Source: Megalodesulfovibrio gigas DSM 1382 = ATCC 19364 (lineage in GTDB: Bacteria; Desulfobacterota; Desulfovibrionia; Desulfovibrionales; Desulfovibrionaceae). Taken from it: a stretch of 49,369 nucleotides of DNA. The stretch covers positions 1,936,919 through 1,986,287 of the forward strand of contig NC_022444.1 in assembly GCF_000468495.1 (NCBI RefSeq), given 5' to 3'. Positions 40,958-49,308 of this stretch are shown here, piece after piece (the first letter of the stretch is position 1; each line of letters begins with the position of its first letter). The notes under the pieces were generated by a model. It made no database searches, was not told the origin of the DNA, and worked only from the letters and a program-made list of their open reading frames with translations. Position numbers and translations under genes: made by a program.

Positions 40958-42889
40958 CTATTGCCGCCGGAGTCGGCGTTTGTCTCCCACGCGGACGGTG
41001 ATCTTTTCCTTGTCCAGCCACTCCAGCAGGGGGATGAGGTATTTGCGGGTCAGGCCGGTGAGTTCGCGGAATTTGTCTGGCCCCATCTCCTCGCGGGGGG
41101 TGTCCGGATCCTGAAACCAGGCGCGCACGCGGGTCACGAGCTCGGCCAGGGCCGGGGCGTGGAAGTACATGTCTTCCTTCACCTTCACCAGCGTGCCCTG
41201 TTCCTGCAGCAGGGTGAGCACCGGCTGGGCCTGCTTGGGTGTCACGGCCAGGGGTTCCAGCACGTCCTTGAGGTTGGGCGGGGTGAGCCCGCCGGCCACG
41301 TAGGCCGCCAGCAGCGTCTGGGAGAATCCGGCCACGTCCGAGGCCATGGACACGGCGTGCCCGGCCAGCTTGAGCACATCGCCCTCAGTTTCCAGGTCTT
41401 TTTGCTTGAGGAGCCGTTCCACCACCAGATGCCCCAGCCTGGGCGGCGTGGCGGCGGGCCAGGCAGCGGAAAGCGCCCCACGAGAGAGGCCGAGCTTCAT
41501 GGGCTCCCGGGCATGGAAGGCCTTGACGAAGGCCAGGGTGGCGGCGGACAGCTGCTGCACCGTGTCTCCGGCCACGTAGCGGCGTTCTTCCTTGTCGAAG
41601 AGCAGGGCGGTTTGCCGGCCGGACATGGCTTGCAGCACGGCGTCCAGTTGTTTGGTATCCAGATTGGCGCCGGCCTTGAGCTCGGCCAGACTGCGGCCCA
41701 GCACGCCGGCCATGGCCAGTTGGGTGGCCACGAGTGCTTCGGGATTGCCGGTCAGCAGGGGATCGAGGCGTTGCAGGTCGGCCTCGTTGAAGCGGCGGAC
41801 CTTGAATGTCCGCGGTCTGGGCAGCGGGTTCAGCACCCGTCCGCCGGCCACGGTGCGCAGGGGGGCGAAGCTGCGGATGACGAAGCGGTCGCCGTACACG
41901 CCCACCATGGGTTCCTCGAAGCGGATCTGGCAGATGCAGCGTTCGCCCGGGGCCAGGCGGTCGCGGTCGAAGAGATGGATGCGCGCCTGGGTCTCCCGCG
42001 CGCCGTGATGGAAGTGCACCTCCAGCCGATGCTTCAGGGCCTTGGGCGAGGAGGACAGGCAGGTCAGTTCCACATCCCAGCCCAGATGCGGGAAGAGCTG
42101 CCCGGGCCGGCCCAGCACATCGCCGCGGTGGATGTCTGCCACGTCCAGACCGGCCAGGTTCACGGCCGTGCGCCGGCCGGCGGGGGCGGTGTCCGTCGGG
42201 GCGCCGTGGCTTTGCAGGCTGCGTATTTTGGAGGTTGTGCCAGATGGATACAACACCACATCCTCGCCCAGGACCAGTTGTCCGGCAATGAGCGTGCCCG
42301 TGACCACGGTGCCGTGGCCTTTCATGGTGAAGACGCGATCGATGGGCAGGCGGGCCAGATCCGGCCGGCGGGTGGGGGCAAAGGCGGCCACCTGCGCGGC
42401 CAGGGCGGCCTTGAGTTCCGGCAGCCCCTGCCCGGTATGGGCGGAGACGGGGAAGATGGGGGCGTTTTCCAGGAAGGTGCCGTGCAGGAACCCGGCCACG
42501 TCCTCCGTGGCCAGGGCCAGCCAGTCTTCGTCCACCATGTCGCACTTGGTCAGGGCGACGAGGCCGCCGGAGATGCCCAGGAGCTGGCAGATTTCCAGGT
42601 GCTCCCGCGTCTGGGGCATCACGCCCTCGTCCGCGGCCACCACCAGCAGCACAAAGTCGATGCCGGTGGCCCCGGCCACCATGTTCTTGACGAATTTTTC
42701 GTGCCCGGGCACGTCCACGATGGACAGCCGTTGCCCCTCCAGATCCAGGAAGGCAAAGCCCAGCTCGATGGTGATGCCGCGCTTTTTTTCTTCCACGAGC
42801 CGGTCGCAGTCGATGCCGGTGAGGGCTTTCACCAGCGTGGTTTTGCCGTGGTCGATGTGCCCGGCGGTGCCCATGATGACGGGGCGCAT
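40958..42889 (-). CDS. selB: Selenocysteine-specific translation elongation factor
   Basis: A 643-residue GTPase that delivers Sec-tRNA to in-frame UGA codons marked by a SECIS hairpin. The G domain has GTAGHIDHGKTTL (7-19), the switch region KKRGITIELGFA, DVPGHEKF and TKCD; EF-Tu-like domains 2 and 3 follow. The C-terminal part (about 380-643) consists of SelB winged-helix repeats, ending in the RVGDKRRL tail that binds SECIS RNA. Length matches bacterial SelB (about 610-640). GAGG lies before the ATG at 42889. It is the last gene of a folC-selA-peptidase-selB cluster, 7 nt after the M18 peptidase gene. The organism must therefore use selenoproteins; no selC or SECIS is visible in the window. 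Confidence 0.96.
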   Translation of the reverse strand: MRPVIMGTAGHIDHGKTTLVKALTGIDCDRLVEEKKRGITIELGFAFLDLEGQRLSIVDVPGHEKFVKNMVAGATGIDFVLLVVAADEGVMPQTREHLEICQLLGISGGLVALTKCDMVDEDWLALATEDVAGFLHGTFLENAPIFPVSAHTGQGLPELKAALAAQVAAFAPTRRPDLARLPIDRVFTMKGHGTVVTGTLIAGQLVLGEDVVLYPSGTTSKIRSLQSHGAPTDTAPAGRRTAVNLAGLDVADIHRGDVLGRPGQLFPHLGWDVELTCLSSSPKALKHRLEVHFHHGARETQARIHLFDRDRLAPGERCICQIRFEEPMVGVYGDRFVIRSFAPLRTVAGGRVLNPLPRPRTFKVRRFNEADLQRLDPLLTGNPEALVATQLAMAGVLGRSLAELKAGANLDTKQLDAVLQAMSGRQTALLFDKEERRYVAGDTVQQLSAATLAFVKAFHAREPMKLGLSRGALSAAWPAATPPRLGHLVVERLLKQKDLETEGDVLKLAGHAVSMASDVAGFSQTLLAAYVAGGLTPPNLKDVLEPLAVTPKQAQPVLTLLQEQGTLVKVKEDMYFHAPALAELVTRVRAWFQDPDTPREEMGPDKFRELTGLTRKYLIPLLEWLDKEKITVRVGDKRRLRRQ

Positions 42890-42896
42890 GGCGGCC

Positions 42897-44276
42897 TCAG
42901 CTTTCCAGGAAGGCCCGGAAGGCCTCCGTGGTGGCGAAGATGTCCGCCTTGCTGGAGAGTTCCAGGGGGCTGTGCATGGAGAGCACGCAGGGGCCGACGT
43001 CGATGACGTCCATGCCGTACTGGGCCAGGAACTTGGCCACGGTGCCGCCGCCGCCCAGATCCACCTTGCCCAGCTCGGCCATTTGCCAGGGGATGCCCCG
43101 GGCGTCCAGCACGCCGCGCAGCCAGCCCACGTATTCGGCGTCGGCCTCGCTGGCGCCGTATTTGCCGCGGTGGCCGGTGAATTTGGAGAAGCTGGGGCCG
43201 TAGCCCAGGCGGGCGCTGTTCTTGGCGTCGTGCAGCTCCTGGAAGTCCGGGTCCACGGGGGCGTGGACGTCGGCGGAGAGGGCCTTGCCGGCCAGCATGG
43301 CGGTGCGCAGGGCCGTGCCGGGGTTCCAGGCGGCGATCAGGTCTTCCAGGCAGTATTCCAGAAAGCGGGACTGCGCGCCGGTGGCGCCGTCGGAGCCGAT
43401 TTCCTCCTTGTCCCAGATCAGCACCAGGGTGGTGTATTCGGGGGCTTGGGCCTGGAGCAGGGCTTCCAGGGCGCAGAAGACGCAGGCGCGGTCGTCCTGG
43501 CCGTAGCTGCCGATCAGGGCCTTGTCCAGCCCGATGAACCGGGCCGGCCCGGCAGGCACGGCCTGCAGTTCGGCGGAGAGGAAGTCGGCCTCGGCGATGC
43601 CGTAGCGCTCGTGCAGCATGGCGAGGATGCGGGTCTTGACGGGATCCTTGGGGGCCTCGGCCTCGGGGGAAGGCTTGCCCGCGGGCTCGTGCCCCAGGAT
43701 GATATTCAGCTTTTCCGCCTCGAAGCCGTCGGAAATTTTCTGCTCGTTGTGCTTCTGGGCCAGGTGGGGGAGCAGATCCGGGATGGCAAAGGCGAAGTCG
43801 TCGTCTTCGCCCAGCACAATATCCACCACGCGGCCGTCGGCCAGCACGACCACGCCGTGCAGGGCCAGGGGGATGGCCAGCCACTGGTACTTGCGGATGC
43901 CGCCGTAATAGTGGGTCTTGGCGCGCAGCAGATCACAATCCTCGGTGAAGGGCCGCTGCTTGAGGTCCAGGCGGGGGGTGTCGCCGTGCGCGCCGAGGAG
44001 CCGGAAGCCTTCGGCAAGCGGCCGGCGGCCCTTGCGGGCCAGGAGCACCGTCTTGCCGCGCCAGGGACGAAGATAGGTCTCGGAATCCAGGTTCTCCACA
44101 TAGCCGGCGGCGGCGGCGCGGTCCACGAGGTAGCGGACGGTTTCGCGCTCGGTCTTGCAGGCGGTGAGGAAGGCGAGGTAGCGCAGGGCCATGTCTTCCA
44201 TGGCTTGGCGGTCTTCGGGGGAGGCGTAGCGCTCCCAGGCGCTCTTTGGGGTATGGAACAGCGGATTGTCAGCCAT
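42897..44276 (-). CDS. M18-family aminopeptidase
   Basis: A 459-residue zinc aminopeptidase of the M18 family (aspartyl-aminopeptidase-like, the ApeA/LAP4 group). Metal ligands are visible in LGAHGDTPRLDLKQRP (His, with a neighbouring Asp), the GQDDRACVF region, WDKEEIGSDGATGAQS (catalytic Glu pair) and SADVHAPVDPDF; the C-terminal VIDVGPCVLSMHSPLELSS carries the last His. It probably trims N-terminal residues from peptides in the cytoplasm. The start has AAGGAATC just before the ATG. It sits between selA (9 nt upstream) and selB (7 nt downstream), an unusual insertion into a selenium operon; a link to selenoprotein turnover is only a guess. Confidence 0.93.
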   Translation of the reverse strand: MADNPLFHTPKSAWERYASPEDRQAMEDMALRYLAFLTACKTERETVRYLVDRAAAAGYVENLDSETYLRPWRGKTVLLARKGRRPLAEGFRLLGAHGDTPRLDLKQRPFTEDCDLLRAKTHYYGGIRKYQWLAIPLALHGVVVLADGRVVDIVLGEDDDFAFAIPDLLPHLAQKHNEQKISDGFEAEKLNIILGHEPAGKPSPEAEAPKDPVKTRILAMLHERYGIAEADFLSAELQAVPAGPARFIGLDKALIGSYGQDDRACVFCALEALLQAQAPEYTTLVLIWDKEEIGSDGATGAQSRFLEYCLEDLIAAWNPGTALRTAMLAGKALSADVHAPVDPDFQELHDAKNSARLGYGPSFSKFTGHRGKYGASEADAEYVGWLRGVLDARGIPWQMAELGKVDLGGGGTVAKFLAQYGMDVIDVGPCVLSMHSPLELSSKADIFATTEAFRAFLES

Positions 44277-44285
44277 GATGATTCC

Positions 44286-45698
44286 TTATGAGATGATTGC
44301 CGAGCGCAGCACCGTGGTGGCGAGGGGCAGTTCCTCGTCCAGCAGGGTGCGCGGATCCAGGCAGAAGCGGTTACGTTCGATGCGCCCGACAAGGGGCGGG
44401 TCGCTTTCCAGCAGGCGGCGCTGGAGTTCGTCCGGGGAAAGGCCCATGCCGGTGGTGTCCAGCTCCACCAGGGTGGTGGGCAGGTCGCGTTCGGGAAAGG
44501 CCCCGCCGCCCACACGGGATGCGCCAGGACAGGTGGAGACGCGCACCCCGGCGCCCAGCTCCTTGCGCAGCCTGCGGGCCAGCCGGCCGGCCTTCTGCCG
44601 CAGGGCCTCGTGAGTCATGGCCAGCATGCGCAGGGTGGGGATGCGCTCGCGGGCTTGGGCAGGGTCCAGGTACAGCCGCAGGGTGGCTTCCAGGGCGGCG
44701 AGGGTCATCTTGTCGATGCGCAGCGCCCGGTTGAGGGGGTTCTTCTTGATGGGATCGATGAATTGCTTGCGGCCCATGATGATCCCGGCCTGCGGTCCGC
44801 CGAGGACCTTGTCCCCGCTGCAGGTGACCACGTCCGCCCCCTGGGCCAGGACCTCGCGTACCGTGGGTTCGCCGTGCAGGCCGATGGTGGAGAAATCAAA
44901 GAACGTGCCGCTGCCCAGATCTTCCAGCACAGGCAGGCCGTGGCGGCCGCCGATCTCGCGCAGTTCGGCCAGGCTCACTTCCCTGGTGAAACCGATGATG
45001 CGGAAGTTGGACGTATGGACCTTGAGCAGGGCGGCAGTCTGGTCGGTGATGGCGTTTTCGTAGTCCCGGGGATGGGTGCGGTTGGTGGCGCCCACTTCCT
45101 TGAGGATGGCGCCGGACCGGGCCATGACATCCGGAATGCGGAAGGACCCGCCGATTTCCACCAGCTGGCCACGGGAGACGATCACTTCCTGCCCCTGGCA
45201 CAACGTGGCCAGCATGAGCAGCACGGCCGCGGCGTTGTTGTTTACCACCAGGGCGGCTTCGGCTCCGGTGAGACGGCAGATCAGGGCCTCCACATGGCTG
45301 TAGCGGCTGCCACGCTCGCCGGAGTCCAGGTCGAATTCCAGATTGGAATAGTAGCGGTTGGCCTGGGTCACGGCCTGGATGGCTTCCTCGGCCAGCAGGG
45401 AGCGGCCCAGGTTGGTGTGCACCACCACGCCCGTGGCGTTGAGCACGCGGCAAAAGTGCGGCTGCCCGGCCCGGCGCACGAAGGCCGCGAGCTGCGGGAA
45501 GAGCACGGCGTCGGCCAGATGGGCGGCGTTGTCTATCCGGCCGTCCTTGATGGCGGCGCGCAGCATGTCCAGAAACGCGGTGGCGGCATCCTTGCGCAGG
45601 TCGCGGGGCAGGGCAGCCAGGAGGGGATCGGCCTCCAGATACTGCAGGGCGGCATCGGTGGACGGCAGGTGGCGGAACAGGGCAGCGGGTGTGGACAT
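44286..45698 (-). CDS. selA: L-seryl-tRNA(Sec) selenium transferase
   Basis: A 470-residue PLP enzyme that converts seryl-tRNA(Sec) to selenocysteinyl-tRNA(Sec) using selenophosphate. The PLP lysine is Lys297 in CSGDKVLGGPQAG. Other blocks are NATGVVVHTNLGRS (87-100), SNLEFDLDSGERGSRYSH and VVNNNAAAVLLML, all diagnostic for SelA. The N-terminal 80 residues form the tRNA-binding domain of the decamer. Length is standard. It begins 23 nt after the folC stop and ends 9 nt before the M18 peptidase, so it lies in one transcription unit with selB. Confidence 0.96.
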   Translation of the reverse strand: MSTPAALFRHLPSTDAALQYLEADPLLAALPRDLRKDAATAFLDMLRAAIKDGRIDNAAHLADAVLFPQLAAFVRRAGQPHFCRVLNATGVVVHTNLGRSLLAEEAIQAVTQANRYYSNLEFDLDSGERGSRYSHVEALICRLTGAEAALVVNNNAAAVLLMLATLCQGQEVIVSRGQLVEIGGSFRIPDVMARSGAILKEVGATNRTHPRDYENAITDQTAALLKVHTSNFRIIGFTREVSLAELREIGGRHGLPVLEDLGSGTFFDFSTIGLHGEPTVREVLAQGADVVTCSGDKVLGGPQAGIIMGRKQFIDPIKKNPLNRALRIDKMTLAALEATLRLYLDPAQARERIPTLRMLAMTHEALRQKAGRLARRLRKELGAGVRVSTCPGASRVGGGAFPERDLPTTLVELDTTGMGLSPDELQRRLLESDPPLVGRIERNRFCLDPRTLLDEELPLATTVLRSAIIS

Positions 45699-45721
45699 GG
45701 CAGTGGCGCGGCTCTCGCGGG

Positions 45722-47113
45722 CTAGGGGTCTGCCTGCCAGGGACCCAGCAGGTGGGGAGCGAGCTTAAAGAACTCCGCCAGCAAATACAAGGAGCCACAG
45801 CACAAGACCGGCGCCGTCGAAATTGGCGCGCCGGGGCTCGCCATCCCGGCCAGCACGTCCGCCAGGCTGCCGCCGGCCTGGATTCGGTCTCCAAACGCCG
45901 GCCGCAGTCTGGCCACCACCTCCGCCGCCGGCAAGGACCGGGAGGACCCGGGCAGCTCCGGTACGATGCATCGGCCGGGTACAATCCGGGCCAGCAGAGG
46001 CGTCATGGCCGACAGGTCCTTGTCCTTCAGGCAGGTGAAGACGAGGTGCTCGGGCCTGCGGAAGCCGCGAGTGGGTCTGGCCAGGGCCTGTTCCAGAATG
46101 GCCAGGGCCGGGGCGTTGTGGGCGGCATCCAGCAGCATGGCGGGATACCTGCCGGGGACGGCGGGCGCGTGCTGCAGGCGGCCGGGCAGCCAGGTGCGGG
46201 TGAGCCCCTCCCGGGAGGCGGCCGCATCCAGCGGCCAGTCGTGCCGGCTGGCCAGCACCAGCCAGGCGGCCATGGCCAGCCGGGCGTTTATGGTTTGATG
46301 CGGGCCGGGCAGCCCCAGGGTCAGGGGCGCAGGGCCTTCGCCGGCCAGGGGATCGGGCAGGGGGTAGAAGCCGAAATCGGGATCGAATCCCCGAGGCATT
46401 CGGACCTCGAACAGCTGCGCCTTGCGCGCCGCGGCCACGCGCTCCAGCCGAAAGATGGCCCGCGGATCCTGCGGTACGGCGAGGACGAGGCCATTTTTCG
46501 GCACGGCCCGGGCCTTGTCTGCCGCGATGGCCGACAGGGACGGGCCGATGACATCGGCATGATCCAGCCCGATGGGCGCGACGAGGAGCATCTCTCGTGG
46601 CGCTGCGGTGGTGGCGTCGCCGCCGCCGCCCAGGCCGGCTTCCAGGACGATGAGATCCACCTCCTCTTCCCGGAACCACCACAAGGCCATGGCCAGGGTG
46701 CGTTCAAAATAGGTGAGGGAGGGGCCGGTGGGAGTCTGCAGCACGGCGTTGGCCGCGTCCACCCAGCTTTCCGCGGGGATGGGCTCCAGGCCAAAATCGT
46801 CCACCAGCACCATGCGTTCGCGCGGGTGGAGCAGGTGCGGCGAGGTGAACAGGCCCACCTGCAGCCCCTGGGCCGCGGCGATATGGGCCAGAAAACAAGC
46901 CGTGGATCCCTTGCCGTTGGTGCCCACCACCTGCACCGTGGGAGCGTGGGACACATCCAGCCCCAGGGCCGTGAGGCAGTGGCGGATGCGGTCCAGGGTC
47001 AGTTCCATGTGGAAAAAACCGCAGGACGCCAGCCAGGCATCCACCTCGGCGGCAGACGTCAGGAGGGCCGGGAGGGGAGGGGGGACGACGGAAGCATTCA
47101 GGGAATCTGTCAT
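45722..47113 (-). CDS. folC: Folylpolyglutamate / dihydrofolate synthase
   Basis: A 463-residue Mur-ligase-family enzyme adding glutamate to folates, and possibly dihydropteroate to glutamate. The P-loop is VVGTNGKGST (62-71), then SPHLLHPRERM (folate-loop region), VLEAGLGGGGDATTA, a conserved LVAPIGLDHADVIG (His ligand), and the C-terminal domain with PGRLQ, LLDAAHNAPAL and FTCLKDKD. Length is in the family range (about 420-460). The ATG at 47113 is chosen because upstream codons run through the promoter and tRNA region; no clear ribosome binding site is visible. It heads the selenium operon, 131 nt from the divergent tRNA-Arg gene. Confidence 0.93.
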   Translation of the reverse strand: MTDSLNASVVPPPLPALLTSAAEVDAWLASCGFFHMELTLDRIRHCLTALGLDVSHAPTVQVVGTNGKGSTACFLAHIAAAQGLQVGLFTSPHLLHPRERMVLVDDFGLEPIPAESWVDAANAVLQTPTGPSLTYFERTLAMALWWFREEEVDLIVLEAGLGGGGDATTAAPREMLLVAPIGLDHADVIGPSLSAIAADKARAVPKNGLVLAVPQDPRAIFRLERVAAARKAQLFEVRMPRGFDPDFGFYPLPDPLAGEGPAPLTLGLPGPHQTINARLAMAAWLVLASRHDWPLDAAASREGLTRTWLPGRLQHAPAVPGRYPAMLLDAAHNAPALAILEQALARPTRGFRRPEHLVFTCLKDKDLSAMTPLLARIVPGRCIVPELPGSSRSLPAAEVVARLRPAFGDRIQAGGSLADVLAGMASPGAPISTAPVLCCGSLYLLAEFFKLAPHLLGPWQADP

Positions 47114-47165
47114 GCATGCACGCAATGCCGCGACCGGCGCACAAGGTGAGGGACACGGAATCGGA

Positions 47166-47194
47166 TTTACAAGAAGGACGGAACGGGGTAAAGT
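47166..47194 (+). promoter_or_regulatory. Sigma70-type promoter for tRNA-Arg
   Basis: TTTACA (47166-47171), then exactly 17 nt, then TAAAGT (47189-47194). The predicted start of transcription is near 47201, 44 nt before the tRNA. It lies in the gap divergent from folC. Confidence 0.6.
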
Positions 47195-47244
47195 CTGGAG
47201 TTTCCACCAGCGCCGCATGTCGGCGCTTCCGTCGGTCCTTGTGC

Positions 47245-47321
47245 GCGCCCGTAGCTCAGTTGGACAGAGCAGGAGCCTTCTAAGCTCTTGGCCGGGGGTT
47301 CGAATCCCTCCGGGCGCACCA
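47245..47321 (+). tRNA. tRNA-Arg (anticodon TCT)
   Basis: A complete 77-nt cloverleaf. Acceptor GCGCCCG pairs with CGGGCGC. The D arm is GCTC/GAGC, the anticodon arm GGAGC/GCTCT with loop CTTCTAA (anticodon TCT, reading AGA/AGG), and the T arm GGGGG/CCCTC with loop TTCGAAT. CCA is encoded (47319-47321). Discriminator A. It decodes rare AGA/AGG arginine codons. A good promoter lies upstream. Confidence 0.96.
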
Positions 47322-47579
47322 ATACATTCAGGACACATCATTTGTTGACGCCCGGGCCAACGGCTTTTGCGGCAACTCCATTCCGACGTTCTTTGTCCGC
47401 GGGTGGTTGCGCTCATTACAATCGATACGTGCTGGCCTGGCAACCTCACGCGCGAATTCGCAAGCTCTCGATGCGAAGTGTTGTTAGCGAGACACACGGG
47501 CAGGCAGTCAACAGACGGGAAAAGACACGAAAAAACAGAAGCAGACAATAATTACTAGCAATAAAAGGAGTTTATACAC

Positions 47580-47604
47580 AAAAAAACCCGTCCTGAAGAC
47601 GGGT
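47580..47604 (-). terminator. Intrinsic terminator
   Basis: On the minus strand ACCCGTC, loop TTCAG, GACGGGT is followed by a run of T (complement of the A run 47580-47586). The stem is 7 bp and perfect. It stands 13 nt after the tRNA-like fragment at 47618-47638, as expected downstream of a tRNA gene on that strand. Confidence 0.75.
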
Positions 47605-47617
47605 GTAATCAACTATG

Positions 47618-47638
47618 TGGCGGAGGGAGAGGGATTCG
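47618..47638 (-). tRNA. tRNA 3'-end fragment (Ser- or Sec-like), probable attachment-site scar
   Basis: The minus strand carries, in two parts, CGAATCCCTC and TCCCTCCGCCA. This is the 3' half of a T loop and T stem, a seven-base acceptor strand, discriminator G and CCA. Discriminator G points to a serine or selenocysteine tRNA. Similarity stops in the T loop and no 5' tRNA part is present, so this is a fragment, not a gene. With a terminator right behind it, it looks like the displaced end left by site-specific integration. Confidence 0.6.
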
Positions 47639-47886
47639 TACAACAGACATTATTACTTGAAATTATATCATTTATTGGCATGTTTTTTTGTATGCCCCCA
47701 GCGTGCAGGCCATGAATTGGGCTCCCTGATTGGGATCACCATCGATATCCAATCATAGCATCCAAGATTGTGCAACATGCTGGCCGGTCAACAGCACTGA
47801 GTCAAGTGGTTCCGCATTGCTGTCAATATGTTGCATCTGACTGCAAACATTGATTATGATCGTGTTGCGGCGCTGCAAGATAGGCT

Positions 47887-49143
47887 CTATTCCTGCCCAC
47901 CGGGCGCGTCCGGGAACTCGGGGAACAGGCCGGGCATCCAGCGTGGGGCCAGGCGGGCGGGGAAGGCGAGTCGGAGGGGGGCCCGGGAGCTTTCGGAGAT
48001 GACCACGCCCTGATCCTGCAGGGCCGCCACCACCCGCCGCGCCTGGCGGTCGCCCAGGCCGGTCACGGTGGGCACGTCGCTCCGAGGCAGTTCGCCGCGA
48101 TAGAGCAGGGCCTCCAGGACGGCCATGGCATGGTGCGGGAGTTGCCCCAGGCGGATGCATTCCTCGGCCCAGAGGGCAATGCGGGTGCGCAGCTGCTCAG
48201 GCTGGATCAGGCGTTCCATGAAGGCCACCTGGTCCAGGCAAATGTCCAGAAAGAAAGCCACAAACTCCACGAGGGCCGCCTGGCTGAGGCTGCCGCGGCC
48301 GTCGGTGTCTCCCTGGCGGGGGAGATCGCAGGCTGCCAGATGCCGCTTGTAGGCCTCCACGTTGCGGGCCAGCCCGCGGGCCACGGACCAGAGGGCGCCC
48401 GTGTCCAGGCTCTCCAGCAGGACGGCGTGGGACAGCAGACGGGCGACGCGGCCGTTGCCGTCGAGGAAGGGATGGATCCACAGCAGCCGATGGTGCGCGC
48501 AGGCCGCGGCCAGGATGGTGTCCGCCTTGCCAAGTCCTGAGTATGCCTGGACAAACCGGTGCAGAAACCGCGGCACTGCGCCGGGGCTGACGGCCACGTG
48601 CCGTCCCACCCGCACATCCCGCGTGCGTAGGGTGCCGGGCTGCACCCTGACGCGTTCTTCTGCCTGATTTCCATCCCCGACCGTCCACAGCAGTTCCCCG
48701 GGCAGCCGCTCGCAGAACTGCCGGTGGAGTTCCAGCAGGCCCTCCAGGGTGAAGGCCCGGCCGCGCAGCCCGCCCGCGTCGATCCAGGCCTGGACCTCCA
48801 CATGGGCCCGCGCCTCCAGCTGCAGATTACGCTGCCGGGCGTCGGCGCTGAAGTCCTGGCGCAGGGCGCGTTCGATGTCCACGGGGTGGGTGTCGTGCCC
48901 CTCGATCAGGTTGCTGTAATAGCAGTTCATGGACCGCACGAGCCCGGCCAGGGAGGTCGCCAGATGGCCTGGCAGACTCCGGCGCAGGCCAGCGGACTGC
49001 TGGGCTAGCACCAGAATCTTGTCCAGCAACTCGCCACGCCGCGCCGCGCCCGAGGGCACGAGCAGGGGCTCCATCAGGGCGATGCTTTCGCCGCGATCTG
49101 GGGGGATGATGTCCGCTTGCATGACAGGGAACGATGCGTCCAT
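47887..49143 (-). CDS. Fic-domain AMP-transferase, class II self-inhibited
   Basis: A 418-residue Fic protein. The catalytic motif is HPFLDGNGRVAR (His224), and the N-terminal inhibitory helix is SNLIEG (77-82, Glu81), which places it in class II, where the own N-terminus blocks ATP. A C-terminal winged helix (about 340-410, LPRSDVPTVTGLGDRQARRVVAALQDQGVV) suggests DNA binding or autoregulation. It should transfer AMP to a Tyr/Ser/Thr of an unknown target. The ATG at 49143 lies 7 nt from a good -10 box, so the message may be leaderless; a Met at residue 8 is the alternative. No antitoxin gene is next to it, consistent with the built-in inhibitor. It may lie on an island bounded by the tRNA scar. 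Confidence 0.93.
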   Translation of the reverse strand: MDASFPVMQADIIPPDRGESIALMEPLLVPSGAARRGELLDKILVLAQQSAGLRRSLPGHLATSLAGLVRSMNCYYSNLIEGHDTHPVDIERALRQDFSADARQRNLQLEARAHVEVQAWIDAGGLRGRAFTLEGLLELHRQFCERLPGELLWTVGDGNQAEERVRVQPGTLRTRDVRVGRHVAVSPGAVPRFLHRFVQAYSGLGKADTILAAACAHHRLLWIHPFLDGNGRVARLLSHAVLLESLDTGALWSVARGLARNVEAYKRHLAACDLPRQGDTDGRGSLSQAALVEFVAFFLDICLDQVAFMERLIQPEQLRTRIALWAEECIRLGQLPHHAMAVLEALLYRGELPRSDVPTVTGLGDRQARRVVAALQDQGVVISESSRAPLRLAFPARLAPRWMPGLFPEFPDAPGGQE

Positions 49144-49149
49144 AACTGC

Positions 49150-49178
49150 TTTATACAGCGTAACTATCCGCGTGTAAA
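49150..49178 (-). promoter_or_regulatory. Sigma70-type promoter for fic
   Basis: On the minus strand TTTACA (complement of 49173-49178), 17 nt, TATAAA (complement of 49150-49155). The expected start of transcription is at about 49143, the A of the fic ATG. No Shine-Dalgarno sequence lies between. Confidence 0.6.
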
Positions 49179-49308
49179 CCAGAGAGGATGTCTGGCGAAA
49201 TGTCCGCTTGGATGGCCGGATGGGGACGGATGGGAGGGGCGGCAGGCTTGCGCTCTTGGGGTGTATTTTATATCCGATATATGCGGGTGGCGTATTGAGC
49301 AGTTGGAG

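Larger units (their letters stand above)
47322..47886. other. AT-richer gene-free gap between tRNA-Arg and fic
   Basis: About 565 nt with lower GC than the rest of the window and no credible gene. It contains a terminator (47580-47604), a tRNA 3'-end fragment (47618-47638), a GGCAT/ATGCC hairpin around a T run (47677-47696) and a TGATTGG/CCAATCA inverted repeat (47727-47755). The stretch 47500-47700 is the most AT-rich of the window. It may be a remnant of a mobile element next to the tRNA. Confidence 0.55.

Noticed and set aside
40958-45698. In-frame UGA selenocysteine codons or SECIS in window genes
   Set aside because: All recognised genes end at a plausible family length, and no gene is interrupted by a TGA followed by conserved sequence.
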